From positions 760,800-824,799 of the forward strand of contig BJOX01000002.1 in assembly GCA_009731375.1 (NCBI GenBank): a DNA stretch of 64,000 nucleotides, in the 5' to 3' direction. The notes under the pieces are model-generated. The model had not been told where the DNA came from, did not search any database, and saw only the letters and a program-made list of their open reading frames with translations. Numbering within the stretch: position 1 is the stretch's first letter; every line of letters begins with the position of its first letter. Below are positions 22,822 to 39,206 of the stretch, in pieces. A program made the translations under genes and the position numbers. Source of the stretch: Paulinella micropora (Eukaryota; Cercozoa; Imbricatea; Euglyphida).

Positions 22822-23420
22822 NNNNNNNNNNNNNNNNNNNNNNNNNNNNNNNNNNNNNNNNNNNNNNNNNNNNNNNNNNNNNNNNNNNNNNNNNNNNNNN
22901 NNNNNNNNNNNNNNNNNNNNNNNNNNNNNNNNNNNNNNNNNNNNNNNNNNNNNNNNNNNNNNNNNNNNNNNNNNNNNNNNNNNNNNNNNNNNNNNNNNNN
23001 NNNNNNNNNNNNNNNNNNNNNNNNNNNNNNNNNNNNNNNNNNNNNNNNNNNNNNNNNNNNNNNNNNNNNNNNNNNNNNNNNNNNNNNNNNNNNNNNNNNN
23101 NNNNNNNNNNNNNNNNNNNNNNNNNNNNNNNNNNNNNNNNNNNNNNNNNNNNNNNNNNNNNNNNNNNNNNNNNNNNNNNNNNNNNNNNNNNNNNNNNNNN
23201 NNNNNNNNNNNNNNNNNNNNNNNNNNNNNNNNNNNNNNNNNNNNNNNNNNNNNNNNNNNNNNNNNNNNNNNNNNNNNNNNNNNNNNNNNNNNNNNNNNNN
23301 NNNNNNNNNNNNNNNNNNNNNNNNNNNNNNNNNNNNNNNNNNNNNNNNNNNNNNNNNNNNNNNNNNNNNNNNNNNNNNNNNNNNNNNNNNNNNNNNNNNN
23401 NNNNNNNNNNNNNNNNNNNN

Positions 23421-24480
23421 CTTCCCGCGCCGTCCAGTCCAGTAACATTAAGTATAAGGAGTCACGCCGTGGGTGACGAGCCCCTTAGCAAGGAAAAGCC
23501 ATCTCACTTTCATCTCCATGCTCTACAAAGCACATTGGTCATGATCCATCATGAATGGCTATGACAAAGCTGAAGTGATGGTTTGAAAATTTTAGCGGCC
23601 AGGTGTTACCATGACTCGATATTTGGTAACGAATAACTGATCGAACGATATGAAGACTGAGGAATACCTAACGAAGGGACTCCGTAATCTCCACACCAAA
23701 GATAACTGAAAGACAGGAACGATAAGTATTGCCATTATATACCGGGTGGGCCGGCATACCGGGCTCAGCTGAGGAGAAGCCTGAGAGCCTTCAGGCGACA
23801 TGGCATCCTCAGCGTTTTCAGATCCTCTATTCTTTTTACGAAATCACTGTCTTTTAACAGAACCAAAGTTCCTCTCGTAGGGAGGAGTGAGAAAGTCTTA
23901 AGTAATACATTGAAAAGAAAAGGTGACTCAGACTCTTCAGAGTCCAGACGGACTTGAAGGGCACAAAACAAAGGGAAAAAACCGTCCGCAGAGAAAAAAA
24001 ATAAAAAAACCCAAAAGAAAGAAACGATTCTGATTGAAAAAAAAAAAAAATCTAACAGCTGGGAGATTCTCCGCTTGAATCTAGTGAGCAGTCAAATGAC
24101 TATCTAGCTTTAGGTTCATATTTCTCAGGCAATGTTTGAGGTACGATACAGAGCATGTTATGCGAAAGCTATTATCCTAAGCTTTCAAAGTGTTAGGTCC
24201 CTTCTACACCACCCAGAGTTCCGGGTTCTGGTGTAAAAGTGGCACCACAGAACAGGCTTTTCAGATTTCCGGGTTCTGGGTGTAAAAGTGGCACCACAGG
24301 CAAGGCTATTCAGGAAACAAACCCAGAAACCCAGGAATTCTGGGAGTATAGAACGCGCCTTATTACCACCGGCAATCAAGTAGCCAAGCTATCTCACTTT
24401 CTCAATCGATAGTGAGGATAGGATAATGATGAATACCTGATTTGAAAGCTCTGGCTTTCAGATGTCCAATTGTGGCCTTC
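23421..24480. other. Unique sequence, no gene recognised
   Basis: Non-repetitive apart from a two-fold tandem repeat (GGTGTAAAAGTGGCACCACAG at about 24229 and 24280). Frames are all under 70 codons. It lies 3' of the minus-strand CAMTA-like gene and may be its 3' flank. Confidence 0.5.
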
Positions 24481-24486
24481 AGAATT

Positions 24487-24491
24487 GATTT

Positions 24492-24569
<78 letters not shown>
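24487..24569. repeat. (CTA)n microsatellite
   Basis: Pure trinucleotide array. Confidence 0.95.
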
Positions 24570-24725
24570 GTGGCTGACTCATCAACCGAGACAACTGAGA
24601 TCAAAGTATTTTGCTTCGGATTTTGTTTCAGCACCACGGTGGATCGGAAAAAAAAAAAAAAAAAAAACCGAGAATCATGTTAATCATGTACCATCAAAAA
24701 GCAACTTGAAGCTTCCGATACACAG

Positions 24726-24965
24726 TTAGAGGCTACGTAAGTCGGGCCGGGCCGCCTCCTCCAACCCATCGGGTGTGGGCCACCACAGCACGTCCGCTAA
24801 ACCCGTGAGGTTTGTGGCCAGTCCTCCTGGATTGTGCACGTCGGTTACGTCCGGCACGTCGTCGGTTACTCGCGCGAAGTTATTGTGCAGGTTGGCGGAG
24901 TACGCTCCAGCCAGGCCGGCCGGGCCGGCTGCGCTGCGGTCGAGGTGGAGCTTGCCCGCTGTGTG
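24726..24965 (-). CDS. CAMTA: Candidate last exon of the CAMTA-like gene
   Basis: Acceptor TATGTATAG, then 79 codons in phase 0 to TAA (24726-24728): HTAGKLHLDRSAAGPAG, NNFARVTDDVPDVTDVHNP, ADVLWWPTPDGLEEAARPDL. GC-rich, non-repetitive and protein-like, with no ATG. The phase fits the donor after SSDW (31.39 kb). The VHNP.G segment resembles VHNPAG in the 51.0 kb exon. The distance (6.4 kb of arrays and SINEs) makes membership of this gene uncertain. Confidence 0.45.
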   Translation of the reverse strand, partial: HTAGKLHLDRSAAGPAGLAGAYSANLHNNFARVTDDVPDVTDVHNPGGLATNLTGLADVLWWPTPDGLEEAARPDLRSL

Positions 24966-25392
24966 CTATACATACATACACACATACATACATATATACA
25001 TGCATACATACATACATACATACATGCATACATACATGCATACACACACATTACATTACATTTACATTTACATTTACATTCACATTTACATTCACATTTA
25101 CATTTACAGCTACATTTACAGCTACATTTACAGCTACATTTACAGCTACACTTACAGTTACAGTTACAGTTACATTACATAACATTACATACATACATAC
25201 ATACATGCATACATACATACATACATACATATATCACCAAAAATACATGAGCATACATACAATTTACATATTATACGTAACATACGTAACATACATAGCA
25301 TACATAATATCATTAAGATGTGCATACATATATACATACACACATACATACATACATACATACATAGTCCGCGGTGTTATCACAGAAATCAT

Positions 25393-25483
<91 letters not shown>

Positions 25484-25522
25484 TATAATACAGACGACAT
25501 CAAAAGGCAACATCGCCAGACA
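24966..25522. repeat. (TACA)n, (TTTACA)n, (TA)n
   Basis: Tetranucleotide to hexanucleotide arrays next to the candidate last exon. 25495-25522 is a short unique piece. Confidence 0.95.
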
Positions 25523-25549
25523 CATGTTGTTGTTGTTGTTGTTGTTGTT

Positions 25550-25582
<33 letters not shown>

Positions 25583-25659
25583 GCGGTGCTGTTCTTGCTT
25601 GCTTGTTGTTGTTGTTGTTGTTGTTATTGTTGTTGTTGTTGTTGTTGTCGTTGTTGTCG

Positions 25660-25691
<32 letters not shown>

Positions 25692-25883
25692 GGTTGTGGT
25701 TGTTGGTGTTTGTTGGTTGTTGTTGTTGTTGTTGTTGTTGTTATTGTTGTTGTTGTTGATGTTATTGTCGTCGTCGTCGTCGTCGTCGTTGTTGTTGTTG
25801 ATGTTGTTATTATTATTATTGTTGTAAATGTTGTCGTTGTTGTTGTTATTATTGTTAAGGTTGTTGTTTTTGGTTGTTGTTAT

Positions 25884-25923
<40 letters not shown>

Positions 25924-26048
25924 ATTGTTGTTGTTGTTGCTGATGATGTTGTCGCTGTTGTTGTTGTTGTTGTTATTATTGTTGTTGTTTTGTTGTTGTT
26001 GTTGTTGCTGTTGTTGTTGTTGTTGTTGATGATGATGATGTTATTATT

Positions 26049-26083
<35 letters not shown>

Positions 26084-26303
26084 CGTCGTCGTCGTCGTCG
26101 TTGTTGTTGTTGTTGTTGTTTGTTTGTTTGTTGTTGCTGTTGTTGTTGTTGTTGTTATTGTTGTTGTTGTTGTTGTTGTTGTTGTCGTCGTCGTCGTTGT
26201 TGTTTTTGTTGTTGTTTTTGTTGTTGTTTTTGTTGTTCTTGCTTGCTTGTTGTTGTTGCTTGTTGTTGTCGTCGTCGTCGTTGTTGTTGTTGTTCTTGCT
26301 TGC

Positions 26304-26376
<73 letters not shown>

Positions 26377-26411
26377 CGTCGTCGTTGTTGTTGTTGTTGT
26401 TGTTGTTGTTA

Positions 26412-26444
<33 letters not shown>

Positions 26445-27031
26445 GTTGTTGTTGGTGGTTGTTGTTGTTTTTGGTTGTTGTTGTTGTTGTTGTTGTTGTT
26501 GATGTTGTCGTCGTCGTCGTCGTCATCGTTGTCGTTGTTGTTGTTGTTGTTGTTGTTGTTATTTGAGGTTGTCGTTGTTGTTGTTATTATTGTTGAGGTT
26601 GTTGATGTTGTGGTTGTTGTTGTTGTTGTTGCTGTGGTTGTTGTTGTTGTTGTTGTTGTTGATGTCGTCGTCGTTGTCGTCGTTGTTGTTGTTGTTGTTG
26701 TTGTTATTGTTATTGTTGTTGTTGTTGATGATGTTGTCGTTGTTGTTGTTGGTTGTTGGTTGTTGTTTTTGTTTTTGGTTGTTGTTATTGTTGTTGTTGT
26801 TGATGTCGTCGTCGTCGTCGTCGTCGTCGTCATCGTCGTCGTCGTTGTTGTTGTTGTTGTTATTTGACGTTGTCGTTGTTATTGTTATTATTGTTGAGGT
26901 TGTTGATGTTGTTGTTGTTGTTGTGGTTGTTGTTGTTGTCGTTGTTGTTGCTTGTTGCTTGTTGTTGTTGTTGTTGTTGTTGATGATGATGATGATGATG
27001 TTGTTGTTGTCGTTGTTGTTGTTGTCGTTGT

Positions 27032-27065
<34 letters not shown>

Positions 27066-27450
27066 GTTCTTGTTGTTGTGTGTTGTTTCTGTTGTTGCTG
27101 TTGTTGTTGTTGTTGCTGCTGCTGCTGCTGTTGTTGTTGTTGTTGTTGTCGTCGTCGTCGTTGCTGTTGCTGTTGTTGTTGTTGTTTTTGTTGTTGTTGT
27201 TGTTGTTGTTTTTGTTGTTGTTTTTGTCGTCGTCGTTGTCGTTGTCGTTCTTGCTTGATGTTGTTGTTGTTGTTGCTGCTGCTGCTGCTGTTGTTGCTGT
27301 TGTTGTTGTTGTTGTTGTTGTTGCTGCTGCTGCTGTTGTTTGTTGTTATTGTTGTTCTTGTTGTTGTTGCTGCTGCTGCTGCTATTGTTGTTGTTGCTGC
27401 TGCTGCTTCTGTTGTTGTTGTTGTTGTTGTTGTTATAGATAGATAGATAA

Positions 27451-27489
<39 letters not shown>

Positions 27490-27497
27490 TAGAAAGA
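25523..27497. repeat. 1.9-kb (TTG)n-type trinucleotide array with TCG, ATG, CTG variants
   Basis: A continuous trinucleotide array with periodic blocks of (TCG)n, (GAT)n, (CTG)n and short TTGCTTGCTTG or TTTTTG breaks. Larger segments repeat (for example GATGTTGTCGTCGTCG-like blocks near 25765, 26085, 26500 and 26800), showing duplication inside the array. Then (GATA)n to 27497. Frames up to 343 codons here are homopolymeric translations. Confidence 0.95.
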
Positions 27498-27700
27498 TAG
27501 ATAGATTACCCATGATACACTTGCAGTGTCATTCACGTTGTCCCAACCTTTTACATACACGTATTTTGATAATGATAATGATAATGACAATGATAATGAT
27601 AATGATGATAATGATGATAATGATGATGATAATGATAATAATAATAATAATAATAATAATAGTAATAATAATAATAATAATAATATGTATGTATGTATGT
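27498..27700. repeat. Short unique piece then (AATGAT)n/(AAT)n/(GTAT)n
   Basis: 27508-27565 is unique; the rest is simple repeat. Confidence 0.9.
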
Positions 27701-27869
27701 ATCATCTGCCAATTGCTGAGCCAAAAGGCCATGTGCATCCAGTCCTCCATGCCATAAGGAAAGTCTCCACACCAATCGGTGGAATAAAGGAAGTGACGGC
27801 ATAGAACATTACTCTAGGAGTTTATACCAATCAGCCCATGGAAAGGGATCGATGGCCTATGTACTCCCT
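27701..27869 (+). repeat. AAT-associated repeat family, copy 1
   Basis: Unit from TGCCAATTGCTGAGCCAAAA to GGCCTATGTACTCCCT, flanked by (AAT)n. Copy 2 follows in tandem at 27897-28070 with about 93% identity by eye, separated by a short (AAT)n. It may be a second SINE-like family, but no A/B boxes are convincing. Confidence 0.8.
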
Positions 27870-27896
27870 AATAATAATAATAGTAATAGTAATAAT

Positions 27897-28070
27897 GTAT
27901 CTCCTGCCAATTGCTGAGCCAAAAGGCCATGTGCATCCAGTCCTCCATTCCATAAGGAAAGTCTCCACACCAATCGGTGTAATAAAGGAAGTGACGGCAT
28001 AGAACATTACTCTAGGAGCTTTATACCAATCAGCCCATTGAAAAGGACCAATGGCCTATGTACTCCCTTA
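27897..28070 (+). repeat. AAT-associated repeat family, copy 2
   Basis: Same unit as at 27701, with small substitutions (GTGTAATAAAGG for GTGGAATAAAGG), then (AAT)n that becomes the tail of the SINE. Confidence 0.8.
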
Positions 28071-28075
28071 TAGTA

Positions 28076-28170
<95 letters not shown>

Positions 28171-28171
<1 letters not shown>

Positions 28172-28440
28172 GTGCTTCTCTGTCAATGGCTGATGCATTG
28201 CTGCACATGCGCCCCCATCGTCTCACCCGTGAGGGGAGTACGAAGAATTGACGATAGGCTCTAATGACACCCCCGCACGGGCAGTTCCAACACTTCCAGA
28301 CGGACCGGTATGTTCAATGAAAATACTGGTCCAGAAATAGACCGGTATGTTCAATGAAAATACTGGTGGCACCGACGGGAATCGAACTGGCGACAGGGCC
28401 CAGATGGTAGAACTTGACCACTGGGCTATCACGGTGTCCA
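28171..28440 (-). mobile_element. tRNA-derived SINE, complete copy
   Basis: Minus strand: a tRNA-like head at 28440-28364 with A box TAGCCCAGTGG (28428-28418) and B box GTTCGATTCC (28387-28378), 30 nt apart, ending CGGTGCCACCA as a mature tRNA would. The body carries a 27-nt palindromic unit ACCGGTATGTTCA/TGAA.ATACTGGT twice (28302-28330, 28341-28368). The 3' end CATTGACAGAGAAGCACT is followed by (ATT)n (28170 down to 28078). Pol III promoter boxes in the right order identify a SINE. Confidence 0.88.
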
Positions 28441-29171
<731 letters not shown>

Positions 29172-29557
29172 NNNNNNNNNNNNNNNNNNNNNNNNNNNNN
29201 NNNNNNNNNNNNNNNNNNNNNNNNNNNNNNNNNNNNNNNNNNNNNNNNNNNNNNNNNNNNNNNNNNNNNNNNNNNNNNNNNNNNNNNNNNNNNNNNNNNN
29301 NNNNNNNNNNNNNNNNNNNNNNNNNNNNNNNNNNNNNNNNNNNNNNNNNNNNNNNNNNNNNNNNNNNNNNNNNNNNNNNNNNNNNNNNNNNNNNNNNNNN
29401 NNNNNNNNNNNNNNNNNNNNNNNNNNNNNNNNNNNNNNNNNNNNNNNNNNNNNNNNNNNNNNNNNNNNNNNNNNNNNNNNNNNNNNNNNNNNNNNNNNNN
29501 NNNNNNNNNNNNNNNNNNNNNNNNNNNNNNNNNNNNNNNNNNNNNNNNNNNNNNNNN

Positions 29558-29679
29558 CCTAGAGTAATGTTCTATGCCGTCACTTCCTTTATTCCACCGA
29601 TTGGTGTGGAGACTTTCCTTATGGAATGGAGGACTGGATGCACATGGCCTTTTGGCTCAGCAATTGGCAGGAGATACAC

Positions 29680-29682
<3 letters not shown>
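29558..29682 (-). repeat. AAT-associated repeat family, copy 3 (inverted)
   Basis: Reverse complement of the 27.7 and 27.9 kb copies (GTCTCCACACCAATCGGTGG and CATAGAACATTACTCTAGG), cut by the gap on the left and followed by (ATT)n. Confidence 0.75.
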
Positions 29683-29737
<55 letters not shown>

Positions 29738-29838
29738 AGTAGTAGTAGTAGTAGTAGTAGTGCTAGTACGTACTAGTACTAGTACTAGTACTAGTACTAC
29801 TATTACAACTACTGCTGCTACTACTACTATTACTACTT

Positions 29839-29886
<48 letters not shown>

Positions 29887-29957
29887 GTAAAATACATACC
29901 ATTCATTCCAGACGTCTTAACGTCCCAAATCAACCCCCCGTTCTCACGTGCCTAATG

Positions 29958-29996
<39 letters not shown>

Positions 29997-30041
29997 ATAT
30001 ATACATTGCATATATAATTTAAATATATAAATATATCGATT

Positions 30042-30091
<50 letters not shown>

Positions 30092-30175
30092 CATACATAC
30101 TTACATTACATACATACATACATACATAATACATACATACATACATACATACATACATACATACGTATGTAAATA

Positions 30176-30206
<31 letters not shown>

Positions 30207-30216
30207 GCAAACAGAC
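29683..30216. repeat. (ATT)n, (AGT)n/(ACT)n, (TA)n, (TACA)n, (GA)n
   Basis: Simple arrays. Only 29887-29955 is non-repetitive, with no recognised feature. Confidence 0.95.
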
Positions 30217-30443
30217 CCTAGATAGATAAATAGATAGATAGATGGATAGATAGATAGATAGATAGGTAGGTAGGTAGGTAGGTAGGTAGGTAGGTAGGTA
30301 GATAGATAGATAGATAGATAGATATATAGAAAGATAGATAGATGGATAGATGGATGGATGGATGGATAGATGGATAGATAGATAGATAGATAGATAGATA
30401 GACCTTTTGAGGGGAGTAAGGGTTGGCAAAATCAAACAGACCC

Positions 30444-30474
<31 letters not shown>

Positions 30475-30607
30475 GTAGGTAGATAGGTAGGTAGGTAGGT
30501 AGGTAGGAGGTAGGTAGGTAGGTAGGTAGGTAAGGTAGGTAGGTAGGTAGATAGATAGATAGATAGATAGATAGACGGATAGATAGATAGGTAGGTAGGT
30601 AGGTAGG

Positions 30608-30646
<39 letters not shown>

Positions 30647-31006
30647 GTAGGTAGGTAGGTAGGTAGGTAGGTAGGTAGGCAGGTAGATAGATAGATAGAT
30701 AGATAGATACATGCATAGATAGATAGATAGATGCATGCAAAGAATACCCAGTCGGAGCTAGCTGCAATGACAGAGGAAACAGATATATAGATAGACAGAT
30801 ATATAGATCGATAGATAGATAGATAGATAGATAGATGAGATATCGCAAAAGGATGTAGTCCTTGCAAAGGAACGCAGTTTCACATCAAACAGCAATTTGT
30901 GTATTGTGCATGTGTCCGGGATGGGAATCACGGGAGATAGATAGATAAATAGATAGATAGGTAGGTAGGTAGGTAAGCTAGCTACAATAGCAGAGTCAGG
31001 ACACAC

Positions 31007-31046
<40 letters not shown>

Positions 31047-31066
31047 ATAGATAGACAGATAGATAG

Positions 31067-31098
<32 letters not shown>

Positions 31099-31130
31099 AT
31101 AGATAGATAGATAAATAGATAGATATATAG

Positions 31131-31162
<32 letters not shown>

Positions 31163-31297
31163 ATAGATAGATAGATAGATAGGTAGGTAGGTAAGCTGGC
31201 TGCAATAGCAGAGCCAGGACGCACATAGATAGATAGATAGATAGGTAGGTAGGTAGGTAGGTAGGTAGGTAGATAGATAGATAGATAGATAGATAGG

Positions 31298-31332
<35 letters not shown>

Positions 31333-31393
31333 GTAGATAGATAGATAGATAGTTAGATAGATAGATAGATAGATAGATGCATGAAATACACAC
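30217..31393. repeat. CAMTA intron: (GATA)n/(GGTA)n with 3' echoes and LINE end
   Basis: Echoes related to the end of the 31.4 kb exon (GCTAGCTCCGACTGG|GTATTC at 30745-30765; AGCCAGCTT- and AGCTAGCTT-type pieces at 31190 and 30972). CAAACAGACCCTAGATAG units lie at 30209 and 30434. 30838-30935 is a minus-strand (ATCT)-tailed LINE 3' end. Confidence 0.85.
30838..30935 (-). mobile_element. (ATCT)-tailed LINE 3' end fragment
   Basis: Matches 52168-52265: CCCGTGATTCCCATCCCGGA through GCGATATCTCATC then TATC repeats. Very short 5' truncation product. Confidence 0.75.
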
Positions 31394-31831
31394 CCAGTCC
31401 GAGCTAGAGGAAATGGCTGAGTCAGTCATGTTGTGACGGAATTCGTTGCTTCCTATAGCTGAGTCAGTCATGTTGTGAAGGAATTCGTTGCTTCCTATGG
31501 CTGAGTCAGTCATGTATGGCTGAGTCAGTCATGTTGTGATGGAATTCGTTGCTTTCAATAGAGGAAATGGCTGAGTCAGTCATGTTGTGAAGGAATTCGT
31601 TGCTTCCTATGGCTTAGTCAGTCATGTTCTCACGGAATTCGTTGCTTCCTATAGCTGAGTCAGTCATGTTGTGAGAGGAAATGGCTGAGTCAGTCATGTT
31701 GTGAGGGAATTCGTTGCTTCCTATGGCTGAGTCAGTCATGTTGTGAAGGAATTCGTTGCTTCCTATGGCTGAGTCAGTCATGTTGTGAAGGAAATCGTTG
31801 CGGGAATCATGCATTGATGTAGCATCGGTTG

Positions 31832-31866
<35 letters not shown>

Positions 31867-31912
31867 AGAGTTAGAGAGAAAGAGAGAGAGACATGCATTG
31901 ATGTAGTGTCGG
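31394..31912 (-). CDS. CAMTA: CAMTA exon candidate with 43-bp minisatellite, frame broken
   Basis: Gene strand: CTCTCTTCAG|CCGACACTACATCAATGCAT, a (TC)n stretch, a second copy CAA|CCGATGCTACATCAATGCAT, then about nine 43-nt units encoding [14 protein letters not shown], ending [14 protein letters not shown]. The start phase (2 nt) fits the exon before. The body copy has AA where the echo has the acceptor AG, and the (TC)n between them is open in the same frame. Units near 31520 and 31615 carry an indel and a stop (TGACTAAGCC), so the whole cannot be one exon as assembled. Confidence 0.4.
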
Positions 31913-33356
<1,444 letters not shown>

Positions 33357-33401
33357 CTCTAATTCCGAGATCTTCCATAGACTGCGATCGCTCAATTACA
33401 C
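33357..33401 (-). CDS. CAMTA: CAMTA exon (45 nt), C-terminal region
   Basis: Acceptor TATAAAG, donor TTAGAG|GTGACC; phase 1 to 1: (G)[22 protein letters not shown] resembles a basophilic-kinase or 14-3-3 type site. It joins in phase to RPYG of the preceding exon. Confidence 0.6.
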
Positions 33402-33443
<42 letters not shown>

Positions 33444-33502
33444 GTATATATATGTATGTATATATATCGAGATCTTCCATAGACTGCGAACGCTCAATTA
33501 CA

Positions 33503-33555
<53 letters not shown>

Positions 33556-33680
33556 GTGTGTGTGTGCATATATGTATGTATGTATGTATGTATATGTTTC
33601 AAGATCTTCCATAGATTGCGATCGCTCAATTACACCTATGTATGTATCAATCTTTCTATCTATCTTTCTATCTATCTAGA

Positions 33681-33772
<92 letters not shown>

Positions 33773-33801
33773 GCTCAATCACACCTAGACATGTTTGTAT
33801 G

Positions 33802-33852
<51 letters not shown>

Positions 33853-34006
33853 GATCTTCCATAGACTGCGATCGCTCAATCACACCTGGACATGTATGTA
33901 TGTGATGTATATATATGTATGTATATATATATCGAGATCTTCCATAGACTGCGATCGCTCAATCACACCTTGACATGTATGCATGTGATGTATATATAAA
34001 TATAAA

Positions 34007-34057
<51 letters not shown>

Positions 34058-34075
34058 GTATGTGATGAATATATA

Positions 34076-34129
<54 letters not shown>

Positions 34130-34161
34130 TATCTTCCATAGACTGCGATCGCTCTTTCACA

Positions 34162-34249
<88 letters not shown>

Positions 34250-34286
34250 NNNNNNNNNNAATCACACCTAGACATGTATGTATGTG

Positions 34287-34319
<33 letters not shown>

Positions 34320-34390
34320 ATATATATACATGCAGTCTACGGAAGATCTCGATATATATACATACATACATACATACACACATACATACA

Positions 34391-34424
<34 letters not shown>

Positions 34425-34425
34425 G

Positions 34426-34492
<67 letters not shown>

Positions 34493-34755
34493 GCTCTTTC
34501 ACACCTATGTTTGTATGTATGTGATGTATGTATGTATGGGATGTATGTATGTATGTATGTATGTGTGTATGTGTGTAAGTATATATATATATATGTATAT
34601 ATATTTGTGTGTGTGTGTATGTATGTATGTATGTATGTATGCGTGTATGCATGTATGTATGCATGTATGTATGTGTGTATGTGCGTGTATATATATATAT
34701 ATATATTTATTTATATATATATGTATGTATGTAAATATACATATATATATATACA

Positions 34756-34832
<77 letters not shown>

Positions 34833-35027
34833 ATGTATGTATGTATGTATATGTATGTATGTATGTATGTATGCACGTATGTATGTATGTATATATGTAT
34901 GTATATATGTATGTATGTATATATGCATGTATGTAAGTAAGTATGTGTGTATGCATGTATGTATGTTAGACTGTAGGGACGAAAATCTTTGTATGTATGT
35001 ATGTATGTATCTATTTATGTATCTATG

Positions 35028-35061
<34 letters not shown>

Positions 35062-35275
35062 TGTATGAATGTATGTATGAATGTATGTATGTATGTACGT
35101 TGGACTGTAGGGACGAAAATCTTTGTATGTATATATGTATGTATGTATGTATGCATATATGTATATATGTATGTATGTATGTATGTATGTGTATGTATGT
35201 ATGTATGTTAGACTGTAGGGACGAAAATCTTTGTATGTATGTATGTTTTTATGTATGTATGTGTGTATGATATAC
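33402..35275. repeat. CAMTA intron: (TA)n, (GTAT)n, (GT)n with echoes on both sides
   Basis: Near the 33.4 kb exon: 5'-edge echoes AG|GTGTAATTGAGCGATCGC to GAAGATCTCGATAT at about 33470, 33604, 33771 (partial), 33853, 33941, 34130, 34259 (partial) and 34490 (partial), one inverted at 34332, each followed by (TA)n. Near the 35.3 kb exon: three 3'-edge echoes in (GTAT)n. Confidence 0.93.
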
Positions 35276-36019
35276 CATAGGGACGAATCTTTTTGGATGC
35301 AGAAACAGAACGAGAAGGAGAAGGGGAGGAAAAAGATGATGATGGTGATGAAGATGATGAAGAAGAGGAAGAAGAGGAAGAAGAGGAGGAGGAGGAAGAG
35401 GGGGAAGAGGAGGAAGAGGAGGAAGAAGAAGAAGATGATGATGATGATGATGCAGACAGAGAAGAAGAAGAAGATAAGGAACCAGACGAAGGTACGGAAG
35501 GTGATGAGGATGATGATGATGATGATGAAGAAGGAGAAGGAGATGAAGAAGAAGAAGAAGAAGAAGAAGAAGAAGAGCTGCTGCTAGGGTGTTGGGGAGA
35601 TGCTGGTGGAGTCAGATGTAAAAAATCCATGGTCTTGGTACAGGTAGACAAAAGATTTTCTTCCGCGCTAGTCAATCGCAGAGGGGATGACGTGCAGGAT
35701 GTGAAATGCGATGTGTTTCCAGCGGCCTTGGCGGCGGAGGATGTGAAATGAGATGTGGAAGTGTTTTTTCCAGCCGCCACTGCAGCGGCAGAGGAAGAGA
35801 AGGAGGGGAGAGGGGAGGAGGACTGGGAAGAGAGTGAGAGTGATGGTTGGTCTGAGAGTGCGTCGTCAGGCCATGGGGAAAGATTGGGGACTGCCAATGA
35901 CCTGGTGGCACTAAGGAATGGGTTTTCCGGTGAGATGGTCACCGCAGACCGGTTGGCCATGGATCTTTTTTCCGGTGTAAGTGCCACCACAACCGCCTCA
36001 GCCGCGGTACCAGCTTTGC
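35276..36019 (-). CDS. CAMTA: CAMTA exon: Ser-rich C-terminal region (744 nt)
   Basis: Acceptor CACACATACAG, donor CCCTATG|GTATAT; phase 1 to 1. It starts KAGTAAEAVVVALTPEKRSM and has PENPFLSATRSLAVPNLSPW, a duplicated TSHFTS segment and TKTMDFLHLTPPASPQHP. About 85 residues of Ser with some Pro follow (GAA/GAT repeats on the plus strand), and it ends SASKKIRPYG. The frame is open throughout despite the repeats. It is an activation- or phospho-type tail by composition only. Degenerate copies of its 3' edge (CAAAGATTTTCGTCCCTAC) lie downstream at 35211, 35103 and 34968. Confidence 0.75.
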
Positions 36020-36037
36020 CTGTATGTGTGTGTGTGT

Positions 36038-36092
<55 letters not shown>

Positions 36093-36255
36093 CGTGTGTA
36101 TGTATGTATGTATGTATGTATGTATGTACATATGTGTGTATGTATGTATGTATGTATGTATGTACGTACGTACGTATGTACGTACGTATGTATGTATGTA
36201 TGTATGTACTAACCAGTTTAATTGAAGCCTTTTAATTCCTTAAGCTTGTTGCGTG

Positions 36256-38040
<1,785 letters not shown>

Positions 38041-38083
38041 CTGTTTCATTGATGCCTCTTAATTTCTTAAACTGTTTGCGTGC
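38041..38083 (-). CDS. CAMTA: CAMTA exon (43 nt) after the IQ exons
   Basis: Acceptor ATCTAG, donor AAACAG|GTTTGT; phase 0 to 1: [14 protein letters not shown] plus the first base of Gly. The basic sequence extends the IQ region (R-K-x-F-K-K-L-R-G). Phases fit the preceding IQ exon (0) and the Ser-rich exon (starts with 2 nt). 3'-half copies with the donor (GCATCAATGAAACAG|GTTTGT) lie downstream at 37930, 37805, 37690 and 37565. A diverged copy with an in-frame stop lies at 36211-36255. Confidence 0.65.
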
Positions 38084-38084
38084 C

Positions 38085-38127
<43 letters not shown>

Positions 38128-38164
38128 GTAGGTAGATAGATAGATAGGTAGATAGATAGATAGG

Positions 38165-38198
<34 letters not shown>

Positions 38199-38240
38199 TA
38201 GATAGATAAATAGGTAGATAGATAGATCTGTTTGCGTGCC

Positions 38241-38298
<58 letters not shown>

Positions 38299-38336
38299 TC
38301 TACCTAGCTTTTCGTATAGGGATAGGCCTTCGAGAT

Positions 38337-38380
<44 letters not shown>

Positions 38381-38471
38381 TATAGATAGATGGGTATGTA
38401 GGTAGATATATAGATAGATAGATAGACAGATGCCTCTTACTTTCTTCAACTGTTTGCGTGCCTAGATAGAT

Positions 38472-38510
<39 letters not shown>

Positions 38511-38648
38511 ATAGATAGACAGACAGATAGATAGGTAGATCAGATAGATAGGTAGATAGGCAGATAGATGGATAGAAAAATAGATATATAGACAGACAGA
38601 CAGAGAGATAGATAGATATATAGATAGATAGATAGGTAGGTAGATAGG

Positions 38649-38684
<36 letters not shown>

Positions 38685-38739
38685 AAGGTAGGTAGATAGA
38701 AAGGTAGGTAGGTAGGTAGGTAGATAGATAGATAGATAT

Positions 38740-38779
<40 letters not shown>

Positions 38780-38816
38780 GTAGATAGATAGAAAGGTAGT
38801 TAGGTAGATAGGTAGT

Positions 38817-38847
<31 letters not shown>

Positions 38848-39165
38848 GTAGATAGGTAGATAGGTATATATATATATATATATATATATGATAGATAGAT
38901 AGATAGATAGATAGGTAGATAGATAGATAGATAGATAGGTAGGTAGGTAGATAGGTAGATAGATAGATAGAAAAATAGATAGATAGATGAGATGTCGCAA
39001 AGGAATGTAGTCCTTGCAAAGGAACGCAGTTTCACATGAAACAGTAATTTGTGTACTGTGCATGTGTCCAGATAGATAGATAGATAGATAGATAGGTAGA
39101 TAGATAGATAGATAGATAGGTAGGTAGATAGATAGGTAGGTAGATAGGTAGATAGATAGATAGAT

Positions 39166-39206
<41 letters not shown>

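Noticed and set aside
25374-27590. Long Val/Leu/Cys/Asn/Thr-rich frames on both strands
   Set aside because: Translations of a (TTG)n/(CAA)n array in different frames; not genes.
28363-28440. Functional tRNA gene
   Set aside because: A and B boxes are present, but the acceptor stem has an extra base, there is no clean anticodon arm, and the sequence continues into a SINE body with a microsatellite tail.
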